A stretch of DNA of 39,513 bases. Source: an uncultured Prevotellaceae bacterium. GTDB taxonomy: Bacteria; Bacteroidota; Bacteroidia; Bacteroidales; Bacteroidaceae. Below are positions 7,619 through 15,993 of the stretch, in pieces. Numbering within the stretch: position 1 is the stretch's first letter; every line of letters starts with the position of its first letter. The stretch covers positions 1-39,513 of the forward strand of contig CALDLA010000098.1 in the NCBI GenBank assembly GCA_937898415.1. The letters run 5' to 3'. The notes beneath the pieces were generated by a model. The model made no database searches. It was not told the DNA's origin and was given only the letters and a program-made list of their open reading frames with translations. Position numbers and translations under genes: made by a program.

Positions 7619-9004
7619 ATGTTAATAAGAACGTTGTACATACTCTTGATAGGTGTTCTGATGGTTGCCTGCAGTCAGGAGTCAGGAGACAGGAGTCAGG
7701 AGACAGGAGTCAGAATTCTGGAGGAGGCTGAGGCTGCTCTGGCCAATGACAGCATTCGTCAGGGTGAGACTTTACTGCGGAAAACTATCCAATTGTCGGA
7801 AGCGTCAGGGGATTGGCACACCCATTATATTGCGTACCAGCGATTAGCCGAAGCCCTGTCGCAGAGCAATCCTGAGGAGGCTTTGCGGCTGATGAAGAAA
7901 GCCCTGACCGTCTATGAGCAGCATCCTGACGATGAGCGGAATCGGGTCATCCTGCTCGACTATGCAGGTACTTACGCCGCTCAGTTAGCTTACACCACAG
8001 AGGGCACCTACGACGAGGCGCTCGATTTCATCAACCGTGCCTACCGTATCGCTGAGAAGAACCAGATGACGGACTTGATGTGTCAGACGCTCACCAGTCT
8101 TGCCAACATCGCCTGGGCCAAGGGCGACTATCGTCAGTCGCTCGACTACGCCCATCAGGCCGAAACGGTGGCTACAGCCGAACTGCTGTCAGGCACCCTG
8201 CAGGTGCTGGCCCGCAGTTACCTCAGCCTTGACATGCTCGACTCGGCAGAAACCGTCTATCGGCAGATTGAACCTGATGATGCCCATCTGGCCTATGTCG
8301 TGCAGAGTAACCTCGCCAAGATAGCACTCCGACGGATGGGAGCCACAGCGGTGGAGGATAGCATAACCGAAGCTTTTGCACAAGTGGAGGACTTCTATTA
8401 CAAGGCACTTGAGCAGAAAGATGAGTATTATCAGGAGACGCTGCGTCAGGAAATGGAGAACCAACAGCTGGAATACCGCTCACGGCTGTATGGTCGTACG
8501 CTTCTGATAGTAATCGTTGCTGCGGTCATCATCCTTCTTGCGGTGGTTCAGGCTCTTCGTTATCGCATCCGTATGCAGGAACAGGAGAAACGCCGGCTTC
8601 AGCAGGAGGCGGATCACCAGAAGACTCTGCTGCACCAGACCAACGAAGTGGTGACATTCCTGCAGGGCTTCATCCTCGAACGTACGGAAGTGCTGAAGAA
8701 ACTCAACCAGGGCGGCGACTCGCTCATCACCCTCAGTCCGCACGAATGGAGCGAGATAGAACGTACGCTCAACGCCATCGACGGCGGCCGTTTTGCCAAA
8801 ATCCGCGAGCAGTACCCCACGATGCAGGAAGACGACGTCCGCCTCTGCATCCTCACCCGCCTGGGCCTCAGCAACCGCACCATCGGCAACATCTACTGCA
8901 TCACCGTCTCAGCCGTCCAGCATCGCAAGCTCAAGCTGAAGAAAGATGTGTTCGGAGAGAGCCGTCCTGATATCACGCTGGAACAGATACTCAACAGCAA
9001 ATAA
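7619..9004 (+). CDS. Lipoprotein TPR-TM-HTH regulator
   Basis: Membrane regulator of a type frequent in Bacteroidota. Residues 1-18 are a lipoprotein signal (LMVAC, Cys18). TPR-like helical repeats follow (~35-230), then a helix ~235-290, one transmembrane segment at ~291-312, a charged coiled coil, and a C-terminal LuxR-like helix-turn-helix (~400-450; DDVRLCILTRLGLSNRTIGN, then ITVSAVQHRK). The layout suggests a periplasmic TPR sensor linked to a cytoplasmic DNA-binding domain. Residues ~19-32 after the lipobox are encoded by a 7-bp tandem repeat. Its target is unknown; the LRR genes 28 bp downstream on the same strand are the obvious candidates. Confidence 0.85.
   Translation: MLIRTLYILLIGVLMVACSQESGDRSQETGVRILEEAEAALANDSIRQGETLLRKTIQLSEASGDWHTHYIAYQRLAEALSQSNPEEALRLMKKALTVYEQHPDDERNRVILLDYAGTYAAQLAYTTEGTYDEALDFINRAYRIAEKNQMTDLMCQTLTSLANIAWAKGDYRQSLDYAHQAETVATAELLSGTLQVLARSYLSLDMLDSAETVYRQIEPDDAHLAYVVQSNLAKIALRRMGATAVEDSITEAFAQVEDFYYKALEQKDEYYQETLRQEMENQQLEYRSRLYGRTLLIVIVAAVIILLAVVQALRYRIRMQEQEKRRLQQEADHQKTLLHQTNEVVTFLQGFILERTEVLKKLNQGGDSLITLSPHEWSEIERTLNAIDGGRFAKIREQYPTMQEDDVRLCILTRLGLSNRTIGNIYCITVSAVQHRKLKLKKDVFGESRPDITLEQILNSK
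7674..7715 (+). repeat. 7-bp tandem repeat inside the TPR regulator gene
   Basis: Six heptads alternating GTCAGGA and GACAGGA (last one GTCAGAA) encode residues ~19-32 immediately after the lipid-modified cysteine. The repeat is in a flexible linker and is kept open in frame. Confidence 0.9.
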
Positions 9005-9032
9005 ATAGCAAGAATAATAAAAAAGGAAAGAT

Positions 9033-10388
9033 ATGAAGAAGATAGCATTACTTTTGGCCGTTCTGCTGCTGTCCTTGTCTGCCTCTGCCGAAACAAGCGG
9101 TGAGTGCGGAGAGAATCTCACGTGGAAGTACGAAGAAGCAACGCAGACCCTTACCATTTCTGGCAGTGGGGTCATGGATAACTATTACTCCTATCAATTA
9201 CGCAAGGCTCCCTGGTATGACTATCGCAATGACATTCGGGAAGTCATCATCGAAGAAGGTGTTACCACTATCGGCGTTAGTGCCTTTGATCATTGCAGCG
9301 CTATGACCGCTGTGACGATCCCCAGCGGCGTGACCTCTATTGGTGAAGCTGCCTTCTCAGGTTGCACCGCCTTGTCCTCTATTGATATTCCTAATAGCGT
9401 GACTAAAATCGGTAATATGGCTTTTTTCGGTTCCGGATTAACCTCCGTGGTCATCCCGAATAGTGTGACAAAGATTGGTTATGAGGCTTTTGGTAGTTGC
9501 AAGGACTTAACCTCTGCGACAATCTCCAAAAACGTGGAATCATTAAGTTACCGTTTTTTCCATAGTTGTCCCAATCTGACCTCAGTAATCCTCCCCGAAG
9601 GTGTGACAACGATTGGTGAGATGGCCTTTTCTGGCTGTACTGGTTTAAGCTCAATCACCATTCCTTGTAGTGTGACGACGATTGATAAGTATGCTTTCGA
9701 AGGCTGCAGCAATCTTACTTCTTTGACAGTCAGCGGAAACCTGTATGCTATTGGCGGAGATGCTTTCAAAGACTGCAGACAGATTACTGACATCCGTATC
9801 GTCGTATCTGACAGGTCGACTTTTTGCAAAAGCAACACCATCTCGTTGATCTATGATAACATAGAGGGGTTGGCATCCTTTGTCAATACCCCTCCCGTCC
9901 TTGTCGGCTACAAGCTTGTTACCCTACTCGACGTTGACGGAAACGAAATCAAGGATTATGTTATACCCAGTGGTGTGACGAGGATTTATGCTGATGCTCT
10001 CAGTAAATGTGGAGGGTTGAATTCTGTCACCATTCCCAGCAGCGTGACCTCGATTGGCAATTTCGCTTTTTCATGGTGTGAGAGTTTGACCGACGTGTAT
10101 TGCTATGCAAGCACCGTGCCTGGGACCTACTCTGGCGTATTCAGCAATTCTAACTTGAAAAACGCCACCCTCCATGTGCCTGCATCTTCCATTAACGATT
10201 ACAAGTCGCGAAATCCTTGGAAGGGTTTCAAGAACATAGTTCCGCTGGATGACGTGGATGGGGTATCCAGTGTACACAAAGGAACGTCTGAAGCAACCCC
10301 ATCCTACGACCTGCAAGGCCGTCGTCGTGTCGACAGTCCGTCCCGCCGTGGAGTATATATCAAGGATGGTCGGAAAATCATCCGATAG
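9033..10388 (+). CDS. Secreted BspA-like leucine-rich-repeat protein (paralogue 1)
   Basis: Signal peptide MKKIALLLAVLLLSLSASA, then a short N-terminal domain (GECGENLTWKYEEATQTLTI type) common in BspA-like proteins, then LRR_5 repeats of about 23 residues with the SVTSIGxxAFxxCxxLTSVTIP pattern, interrupted around 250-290 and resuming near 310. The C terminus YDLQGRRR...GVYIKDGRKIIR resembles the short C-terminal secretion/anchoring tail of Prevotella surface proteins and may be a T9SS-type sorting signal. BspA-like proteins bind host proteins or matrix; the ligand here is unknown. 28 bp after the TPR regulator and 65 bp before its paralogue. Confidence 0.9.
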   Translation: MKKIALLLAVLLLSLSASAETSGECGENLTWKYEEATQTLTISGSGVMDNYYSYQLRKAPWYDYRNDIREVIIEEGVTTIGVSAFDHCSAMTAVTIPSGVTSIGEAAFSGCTALSSIDIPNSVTKIGNMAFFGSGLTSVVIPNSVTKIGYEAFGSCKDLTSATISKNVESLSYRFFHSCPNLTSVILPEGVTTIGEMAFSGCTGLSSITIPCSVTTIDKYAFEGCSNLTSLTVSGNLYAIGGDAFKDCRQITDIRIVVSDRSTFCKSNTISLIYDNIEGLASFVNTPPVLVGYKLVTLLDVDGNEIKDYVIPSGVTRIYADALSKCGGLNSVTIPSSVTSIGNFAFSWCESLTDVYCYASTVPGTYSGVFSNSNLKNATLHVPASSINDYKSRNPWKGFKNIVPLDDVDGVSSVHKGTSEATPSYDLQGRRRVDSPSRRGVYIKDGRKIIR

Positions 10389-10453
10389 GCATTTCATTTC
10401 AGTAGTAATAAAAACATAAAAAGAATAGAAATAATAACAAAAATAAGAAAGGT

Positions 10454-13030
10454 ATGAAGAAGATTGCATTACTTTTGGCCGTTCTGTTGCTGCCGATGGT
10501 GGCAAGTGCAGAAAAAGTAGAGATTGACGGCATTTACTACAACCTGGTTGATAAGGCTAATGCTGCTGAAGTGATGGAAAACCCCAACAAGTATACTGGT
10601 AGTGTGGTCATCCCCGCCACTGTCACCTACAATGGGGTGGAGTATAAGGTAATGAGAATATTAGAAAAAGCGTTCTCTGGTTGCAAAGACCTGACCTCCG
10701 TCACGATTCCCAGCACCGTGACGAGAATCGGAAATAATGCCTTTTGGTATAGCGGAATCACCTCTATTACGATTCCTAAAGGTGTGACGAGCATAGAAGA
10801 ACAAACTTTCTATTGTTGCGAAAACTTGGCTTCTGTCATCCTTCCCGATGGTGTGACGAGTATTGGAAACTATGCTTTCAGTTCTTGCTACAACTTGACA
10901 TCGATAGAGCTTCCAAATAGTGTGAAAAGCATCGGTGTTAGCGCATTCTTTGATTGCAGTAGCCTTTCTTCCATCAAGATTCCCAACGGCTTGACAAGCA
11001 TAGCAAACTATCTCTTCTGTGGGTGCAGCAGCCTGACATCCATGGTAATTCCCAATAGTGTGACGAGCATTGGAGGGCATGCTTTTTTTGGTTGCAGCAG
11101 CCTTTCCTCCATCACGATTCCCGGTAGCGTGACACATTTATCGCAGAAAACTTTCTCTGGCTGTAGGGGCTTGACCTCCATCACGTTTCTTGGCAGCGAG
11201 ATAAGCATCGAAAGGTCTGTTTTTCTGGATTGTGAAGCCCTGACTGCCGTGTATATATCGGATTTGTCATCATGGTGCAAGATGTTATTTGAAGACTATT
11301 CTTCCAATCCACTCTATTATGCTCATCATCTTTATGTCGGAGAAGAAGAGGTCAGGGACTTGGTTATCCCCAATAATGTGACGAGCATTGGAGACTACGC
11401 TTTCGAATACTGCAGTAGCCTGACTTCTGTCATGATTCCTGACAACGTGACGAGCATAGGAAGCTACGCTTTCATAGAATGCTCAGGCCTATCTTCCTTG
11501 ACGATACCCAATAGTGTGACGAATGTCGGAAAGTATGCTTTCTATAATTGCAGTGGTCTGAATTCCCTCTCCATTTCAAACAGCTTGATAAGCATAGAAT
11601 ATGCAACATTTCATGGTTGTAGTGGCCTGACCTCCATCTTTATTCCCAACAGCGTGACGAACATTGAAGGTGCAGCTTTCAGGGCTTGTAGCGGTCTGAC
11701 CTCCGTAGAAATTCCCAATAGTGTGACAAATATAAAATATGGAGCATTTTGTGAATGTAGCAGCCTTTTTTCTTTGACTCTTGGCAGCGGGGTAAAAAGC
11801 ATAGAGAGTATGGCTTTCGGGACTTGTCCAAAGTTAATGGATGTATATTCCTGGTCAGTAGGGGTTCCAGGGGCATTTGCCGATGCTTTTAAGGATTCCT
11901 ATATTGAATACGCTACGCTACATGTGCCTGCATCTTCCATAGATGCTTATCGGGATGTGTCGCCTTGGAATCAGTTCATGACTTTCACCCCACTCGAAAC
12001 ACAGACGGATTACCGCCCGTTTGTCGAAGAAGGTAAGGTGTGGAAAGTGGGAACCATTTCAGGTAATCCCGTACAGGTGGTTGACTACTACTACTTCGAC
12101 GGCGATACGATTATCGACGGAAAGACCTGCAAGCAGATGATGTGCCAGCGGTTTGTCAATCCTGATTACTCCAATGAATATTGGACACCAACACCCTCCC
12201 TGACCAAAGTGGGCGCATGGTACGAGGAGAATCAAAAAGTGTACTTCTACGACGAGCGGACCCAGTCTATGGTGTTGAAGTATGACTTCTCCATCGGCGA
12301 CAACGAAAGTCTGCAACTTGTTGATGATGAGCCACCTTTTATTATAGGGCCGAAGCAGACGGGAGGACTGGAAGGTTTTAAGGGTGTTTATAGGGATGTC
12401 ATGACAAGTCAAAACATCAAGAGCACTATCTGGTTGGAAGGCATAGGCGGTATTGACGGCCCGATGAGGAATGCATACGCTGAGGCAGCAGACCATGCGA
12501 CGGAGTTCCTGATGTCGTGTACCGTTGGCGACGAAGTCATCTACCTCAACGACGAATATGAGGATGGGGCCACTCCTGAGTTCAATGAAGCCCGTGATCG
12601 TATCGACTTCACCCATACCATTAAGATAAAGCCCAAGGCACCGAGGAGGCGTGAGACCATGCATTCGCTGTATGGTGAGTACAACGACCAGCAGTTGGGA
12701 ATCAATCTCAATTCGCTTAACAATACCTATCAGGTAAGCATTACTGACGAAACGGGCAAAGCCGTCTATGAGAAGACCGTCGATGCCGGCACCATCGTAG
12801 GCCTCAACATCGATATTTCTGCTTACGCAAAAGGCAGTTACAAAGTAACCGTGGAGAACAGTCGTGAGGTCTTCACTGGTGAATTCGTAACGCTGACGAC
12901 AGGAATTGAAGAAGCCGTGAATAAGAAGGCCGCGTTAAGAGGTACTATCTATGACCTGCAGGGCCGCCGTGTCGACAGCCCGTCCCGCCGTGGAGTATAT
13001 ATCAAGGATGGTCGGAAAATCATCCGATAG
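10454..13030 (+). CDS. Secreted BspA-like leucine-rich-repeat protein (paralogue 2)
   Basis: Starts with almost the same signal peptide as its neighbour (MKKIALLLAVLLLPMVASA). LRR_5 repeats fill residues ~55-500 with one break near 265-300. A second, non-LRR domain (~515-760) starting FVEEGKVWKVGTISGNP contains DTIIDGKTCKQMMCQRF, a module often seen in secreted Prevotella proteins. The last ~80 residues form a T9SS-like tail ending YDLQGRRVDSPSRRGVYI plus KDGRKIIR, nearly identical at DNA level to the tail of the upstream gene. Length 858 aa. Predicted surface or secreted adhesin-like protein; ligand unknown. Confidence 0.9.
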   Translation: MKKIALLLAVLLLPMVASAEKVEIDGIYYNLVDKANAAEVMENPNKYTGSVVIPATVTYNGVEYKVMRILEKAFSGCKDLTSVTIPSTVTRIGNNAFWYSGITSITIPKGVTSIEEQTFYCCENLASVILPDGVTSIGNYAFSSCYNLTSIELPNSVKSIGVSAFFDCSSLSSIKIPNGLTSIANYLFCGCSSLTSMVIPNSVTSIGGHAFFGCSSLSSITIPGSVTHLSQKTFSGCRGLTSITFLGSEISIERSVFLDCEALTAVYISDLSSWCKMLFEDYSSNPLYYAHHLYVGEEEVRDLVIPNNVTSIGDYAFEYCSSLTSVMIPDNVTSIGSYAFIECSGLSSLTIPNSVTNVGKYAFYNCSGLNSLSISNSLISIEYATFHGCSGLTSIFIPNSVTNIEGAAFRACSGLTSVEIPNSVTNIKYGAFCECSSLFSLTLGSGVKSIESMAFGTCPKLMDVYSWSVGVPGAFADAFKDSYIEYATLHVPASSIDAYRDVSPWNQFMTFTPLETQTDYRPFVEEGKVWKVGTISGNPVQVVDYYYFDGDTIIDGKTCKQMMCQRFVNPDYSNEYWTPTPSLTKVGAWYEENQKVYFYDERTQSMVLKYDFSIGDNESLQLVDDEPPFIIGPKQTGGLEGFKGVYRDVMTSQNIKSTIWLEGIGGIDGPMRNAYAEAADHATEFLMSCTVGDEVIYLNDEYEDGATPEFNEARDRIDFTHTIKIKPKAPRRRETMHSLYGEYNDQQLGINLNSLNNTYQVSITDETGKAVYEKTVDAGTIVGLNIDISAYAKGSYKVTVENSREVFTGEFVTLTTGIEEAVNKKAALRGTIYDLQGRRVDSPSRRGVYIKDGRKIIR

Positions 13031-13050
13031 CTTACTTCCTATATACAAAA

Positions 13051-13160
13051 TTCAGTGAATTTACCTAGTAATTTCAGTGAATTTACATTGCAAATTCAGT
13101 GAATTTACCTAGTAATTTCACTGAATTTACTTTCTTATTTCACTGAATTTACTTTCAAAT
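13051..13160 (+). repeat. 22-bp tandem repeat, five copies
   Basis: Copies start at 13051, 13073, 13095, 13117 and 13139. Each begins with TTCAGTGAATTTAC or TTCACTGAATTTAC and ends with a more variable 8-nt part (CTAGTAAT, ATTGCAAA, CTAGTAAT, TTTCTTAT, TTTCAAAT). The core ATTCAGTGAAT is a near-palindrome. It lies after the LRR gene and 31 bp before the next promoter. Confidence 0.92.
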
Positions 13161-13190
13161 ACCCCCGCCCGCTATATTTTCTTCACTAAA

Positions 13191-13222
13191 TTTGTGAATT
13201 TCGAGAAGAATGTTTATCTTTG
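13191..13222 (+). promoter_or_regulatory. Canonical promoter for the fucosyltransferase
   Basis: TTTG at 13191-13194, 20-nt spacer, TATCTTTG at 13215-13222. Predicted start of transcription near 13229, giving a ~20-nt leader before the TTG start codon at 13249. Confidence 0.82.
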
Positions 13223-13248
13223 CACCTTGATTATCAAAAGCAAGAAAC

Positions 13249-14124
13249 TTGAGAGTCGTTAAGATATTAGGAGGTCTGGGGAACCAGATGTTTCAGTTTG
13301 CCCTCTATAAGTCGTTGCAGCAACGGTTCCCTGAGGAACGGGTGCTGATAGACCTTCATTGTTTCCGTGGCTACGACAAGCATCGTGGTTTCGAGATAGG
13401 AAAGGTGTTTGGTGCCGAGTTTGAAACCGCCACTTGGCGTGAGGTAGCCCGAGTGGCCTATCCATACCCCAACTACCAGTGGTGGCGCATCGGTAGCCGT
13501 CTGCTGCCTGTCCGCAAGACGATGCTTAAAGAACGGCCTGACTTCACCTTGGAGCCGACGGCGCTGACACGCGAGGGCAGTACCTACTACGACGGCTACT
13601 GGCAGCACGAGGAGTATTTCCGCGACATCCGCGACATCATCCTGCAGACCTTCCGGTTCCCTACGTTTGACGACCGTAACCGCGAGACTGCACAGCGTCT
13701 GCAATCCACCAGCAGCATTGCCATCCATGTGCGACGTGGCGACTACACCCACGACAGGCTGTTCCACGACATCTGCGACCTGAACTACTACCGGCAGGCC
13801 ATCAGCCGCATGCAGCAGCGGGTGGGGGGCGACTTGTTCTGCATCTTCTCCGACGATTTGAGATGGTGCCGCGAGCATATCGCCCCGCTGTTAGAGGGCA
13901 AGCTCATCATCTATGTCGACTGGAACCGTGGCGCTGACAGCGTTCAGGATATCCACCTCATGTCGCTCTGTCGCCACAACATCATTGCCAATTCCTCGTT
14001 CTCATGGTGGGGGGCTTGGCTTAACCAGCATCCTGACAAGGTGGTCATTGCGCCTGACAAATGGCTGCACATCAAGGGTACCCATTCGCCCGTGCCGGAA
14101 GCGTGGTTAAGGGTTCATGGTTAA
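13249..14124 (+). CDS. GT11 alpha-1,2-fucosyltransferase-like protein
   Basis: Glycosyltransferase family 11: N-terminal ILGGLGNQMFQFALYKSL and the nucleotide-sugar-binding HVRRGDY at residues 160-166 are diagnostic, and NSSFSWWGAWLN near the C terminus is also conserved. Predicted to transfer fucose from GDP-fucose to a galactose-like acceptor on a surface glycan. The start is TTG at 13249; no in-frame ATG lies between promoter and the conserved N terminus. The last codons and the stop lie inside a 7-bp repeat array, so the extreme C terminus (LRVHG) is repeat-derived. It is probably a satellite of the polysaccharide operon at 186-5822. Confidence 0.92.
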   Translation: MRVVKILGGLGNQMFQFALYKSLQQRFPEERVLIDLHCFRGYDKHRGFEIGKVFGAEFETATWREVARVAYPYPNYQWWRIGSRLLPVRKTMLKERPDFTLEPTALTREGSTYYDGYWQHEEYFRDIRDIILQTFRFPTFDDRNRETAQRLQSTSSIAIHVRRGDYTHDRLFHDICDLNYYRQAISRMQQRVGGDLFCIFSDDLRWCREHIAPLLEGKLIIYVDWNRGADSVQDIHLMSLCRHNIIANSSFSWWGAWLNQHPDKVVIAPDKWLHIKGTHSPVPEAWLRVHG

Positions 14125-14160
14125 TGGTTAAAGGTTATGGGTTATAGGTTATGGTTAATA
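14105..14160 (+). repeat. 7-bp tandem repeat overlapping the fucosyltransferase stop codon
   Basis: Eight heptads of the type GGTTAAG, GGTTCAT, GGTTAAT, GGTTAAA, GGTTATG, GGTTATA run from inside the gene across its TAA at 14122-14124 into the spacer. The stop codon is supplied by the third unit. Confidence 0.92.
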
Positions 14161-14170
14161 ATTAAAAAGT

Positions 14171-14198
14171 TTTTCACTTTTCACTTTTCACTTTTCAC
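14171..14198 (+). repeat. 7-bp tandem repeat TTTTCAC, four perfect copies
   Basis: Four exact TTTTCAC heptads end 9 bp before the -7 box TACCTTTG and cover the place where a -33 element would sit. The same unit recurs at 39456-39504. Confidence 0.93.
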
Positions 14199-14207
14199 TT
14201 TTTTTCG

Positions 14208-14215
14208 TACCTTTG
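14208..14215 (+). promoter_or_regulatory. -7 box TACCTTTG for the second GT2
   Basis: Matches TAnnTTTG; predicted start of transcription near 14222. The upstream half of the promoter lies in the TTTTCAC array. This argues against the TTG at 14226 as start codon and for ATG at 14253. Confidence 0.65.
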
Positions 14216-14252
14216 CACGCACAAATTGAAGGACAAAGAAGAAAAAAGAGAC

Positions 14253-15074
14253 ATGGTGGACTTTTCCGTACTGATGTCTGTCTATCATAAAGAGAAGCCT
14301 GAATACTTGCGTCAGAGCTTCGATAGCATCTATCAGCAGTCAGTTGCTCCCACGGAGATTATCCTGGTGGAGGACGGGCCGCTGACTCCTGCATTATACG
14401 AAGCCATCAGCCGTGAAGAGCAGCGGTTCCCGCAGCTAAGGCGTGTGGTGTTACCCACGAACCAAGGGTTAGGCAGGGCCCTGAACAAGGGCTTGGAAGC
14501 TTGCTCCTACGACCTCATTGCCCGTATGGACACCGACGACATATCCACCCCTGACCGTTTCCAGGTGCAGCTCGACTATATGCAGCAACATCCTGAAATC
14601 AATGTCCTCAGCGCTTGGATTACCGAGTTCGACCATGAGCCGGGAAATATTGTCGGCATACGCAGTCTGCCGGAACAGCATGATGACATCTTTCTGTTCG
14701 GCAAGAGGCGCAACCCCGTGAACCATCCCGTCGCCATGTTCCGTCGGGAAGCCGTCATCAAGGCAGGAGGCTATCAGCCCTGTTACCTTTTCGAGGACTA
14801 TTACCTGTGGGTAAGGATGTTACAGAGCGGTCACCGCTTCTGTAACCTGCAGCAGTCGTTGTTGTTTTTCCGCCGTTCGCCCGAGATGATTCGCCGTCGT
14901 GGCGGCTTGGCCTATGCCTACCACGAAATCCTGTTCCTCAGGAAACTGAAGCGCATCGGCTACATTACTACGTATGATCTTGTCAGGAATGTGTCGCAGC
15001 GCACATTAGTACGCCTGCTCCCCAACCGCCTGCGTAGTCTCATCTATAAGCGTTGCCTGCGTACCATCCCCTGA
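14253..15074 (+). CDS. Family 2 glycosyltransferase
   Basis: GT-A enzyme with FSVLMSVYHKEKPEYL at the N terminus, VEDG (~38-41), the metal-binding DXD as MDTDD (~91-95) and EDYYLWVRM (~180-188), a catalytic-base region typical of rhamnosyl/galactosyl-type GT2 proteins. 273 residues from the ATG at 14253, which follows a purine-rich AAGAAGAAAAAAGAG stretch; an in-frame TTG at 14226 is possible but too close to the transcription start. Likely acts with the GT11 enzyme on a surface glycan. Ends 10 bp from the convergent DUF308 gene. Confidence 0.88.
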   Translation: MVDFSVLMSVYHKEKPEYLRQSFDSIYQQSVAPTEIILVEDGPLTPALYEAISREEQRFPQLRRVVLPTNQGLGRALNKGLEACSYDLIARMDTDDISTPDRFQVQLDYMQQHPEINVLSAWITEFDHEPGNIVGIRSLPEQHDDIFLFGKRRNPVNHPVAMFRREAVIKAGGYQPCYLFEDYYLWVRMLQSGHRFCNLQQSLLFFRRSPEMIRRRGGLAYAYHEILFLRKLKRIGYITTYDLVRNVSQRTLVRLLPNRLRSLIYKRCLRTIP

Positions 15075-15084
15075 ATGCCGTGAT

Positions 15085-15711
15085 TTATTCTTCCTTGATT
15101 TCCTCGTAGGAGTCGAGTTGCGGCTGCTGTTGTGACTGCTGCCACGACTTCTTGTCGCGGTAGAACTTGAGGGAGTTGACGAGTTCCACTACGCCATACA
15201 CCAAGGTACACCAGCCTAAGATGAGCATGGCCATCTCCAATGGAGCCATGGGTTTCAGCATGACGTAGAGGCCGGTCAGCAGGATGAGTGAAGGCATGAC
15301 CCAGTACCACAGGCTGATAGGACCGTAGCGACGGCCTCCTATCAGGTTCATGAACTGGTTGACGGCTCCCAGGATGAGAATGGCGCCGATGATGTACATC
15401 AGGGCTGAGACGAAGGCCGTGGGCGTCAGCGCCAGGATGAGTCCCAGGATGGCGCTGCCGATGCCGACGATGGGGAAGGTGGGCTGTTCGCCCGCCACGA
15501 GCTTGCCCTCGGCGTCGTAGATTTTGTACTCGCTGACGTTGCGCTTGGCCATATAATAGGAGACGCACGAAATAACGCCCGACAGCAGGAACAGCACGCC
15601 GATGGCGACGGTGATACCCTTGACGGTGTTGTCGGGGAACTTGATGAGCAGCGCGCCGATGGCGATGGCGCAGAGGGCGCGGAAAATGGAGCTTTGTAGT
15701 ATTTTCATCAT
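15085..15711 (-). CDS. DUF308/HdeD-like membrane protein
   Basis: 208-residue protein with six to seven predicted membrane helices in repeated pairs, as in the HdeD/DUF308 family. Recognisable segments include FPDNTVKGITVAIGVLFLLSG and a second copy-like part, LAMLILGWCTLVYGVVELV. The hydrophilic ~35 residues between them (YMAKRN...FPIVG) and the charged Gln/Glu-rich tail are loops. HdeD is linked to acid tolerance in enterobacteria, but the function in Bacteroidota is unknown. It has its own minus-strand promoter and stands alone. Confidence 0.8.
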   Translation of the reverse strand: MMKILQSSIFRALCAIAIGALLIKFPDNTVKGITVAIGVLFLLSGVISCVSYYMAKRNVSEYKIYDAEGKLVAGEQPTFPIVGIGSAILGLILALTPTAFVSALMYIIGAILILGAVNQFMNLIGGRRYGPISLWYWVMPSLILLTGLYVMLKPMAPLEMAMLILGWCTLVYGVVELVNSLKFYRDKKSWQQSQQQPQLDSYEEIKEE

Positions 15712-15731
15712 CTTTTTTCGTTATTTTGGTG

Positions 15732-15739
15732 CAAAGATA
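15732..15739 (-). promoter_or_regulatory. -7 box TATCTTTG for the DUF308 gene
   Basis: Reverse complement TATCTTTG, 21 bp upstream of the ATG at 15711. A plus-strand TAACTTTG at 15752-15759 also exists but has no gene to serve. Confidence 0.6.
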
Positions 15740-15774
15740 ATAATTTTTTCGTAACTTTGTAAGAATTCGCTGGA

Positions 15775-15950
15775 TTTCTTTGTATAAAGGCAGTTCGGGA
15801 AATTGAGGAAAAAGCGGGTTACGATTTAGAGACCGTACTCAATTCCACGTTCTGCTATAAATTGCTTCAATGCGCTCGGCTTTGCCGCTTCGCTTGTCGA
15901 AGAACACCCGAAGATGGGCCACCAGCCGTTTTATGACTCAACTTCGGGTG
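15775..15950 (-). ncRNA. Candidate small RNA or micro-ORF unit with its own promoter
   Basis: A perfect minus-strand promoter (see 15951-15982) fires into a segment with no sizeable ORF. The first ~45 nt downstream of the promoter hold a 9-bp inverted repeat, CACCCGAAG at 15905-15913 against CTTCGGGTG at 15942-15950, loop 28 nt. A 24-codon frame starting TTG (MSHKTAGGPSSGV...) is present; another frame is open through IKRLVAHLRVFFDKRS but has no start. No clear terminator was found, so the 3' end is a guess. It could instead be a leader for the DUF308 gene. Confidence 0.35.
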
Positions 15951-15982
15951 CAAAGATAATCAATTTATCTGAATTCTCCAAA
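15951..15982 (-). promoter_or_regulatory. Canonical minus-strand promoter
   Basis: On the minus strand: TTTG (15982-15979), 20-nt spacer, TATCTTTG (15958-15951). It lies just downstream of the RhuM-like stop codon, so it cannot serve that gene and must start a separate transcript. Confidence 0.78.
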
Positions 15983-15993
15983 TGCTTTGCCAA

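Noticed and set aside
13051..13160. CRISPR array
   Set aside because: 22-bp units are contiguous with no unique spacers of 25-40 bp and no cas genes nearby.
15752..15759. Plus-strand TAACTTTG promoter
   Set aside because: No -33 partner and no plus-strand gene for more than 8 kb.
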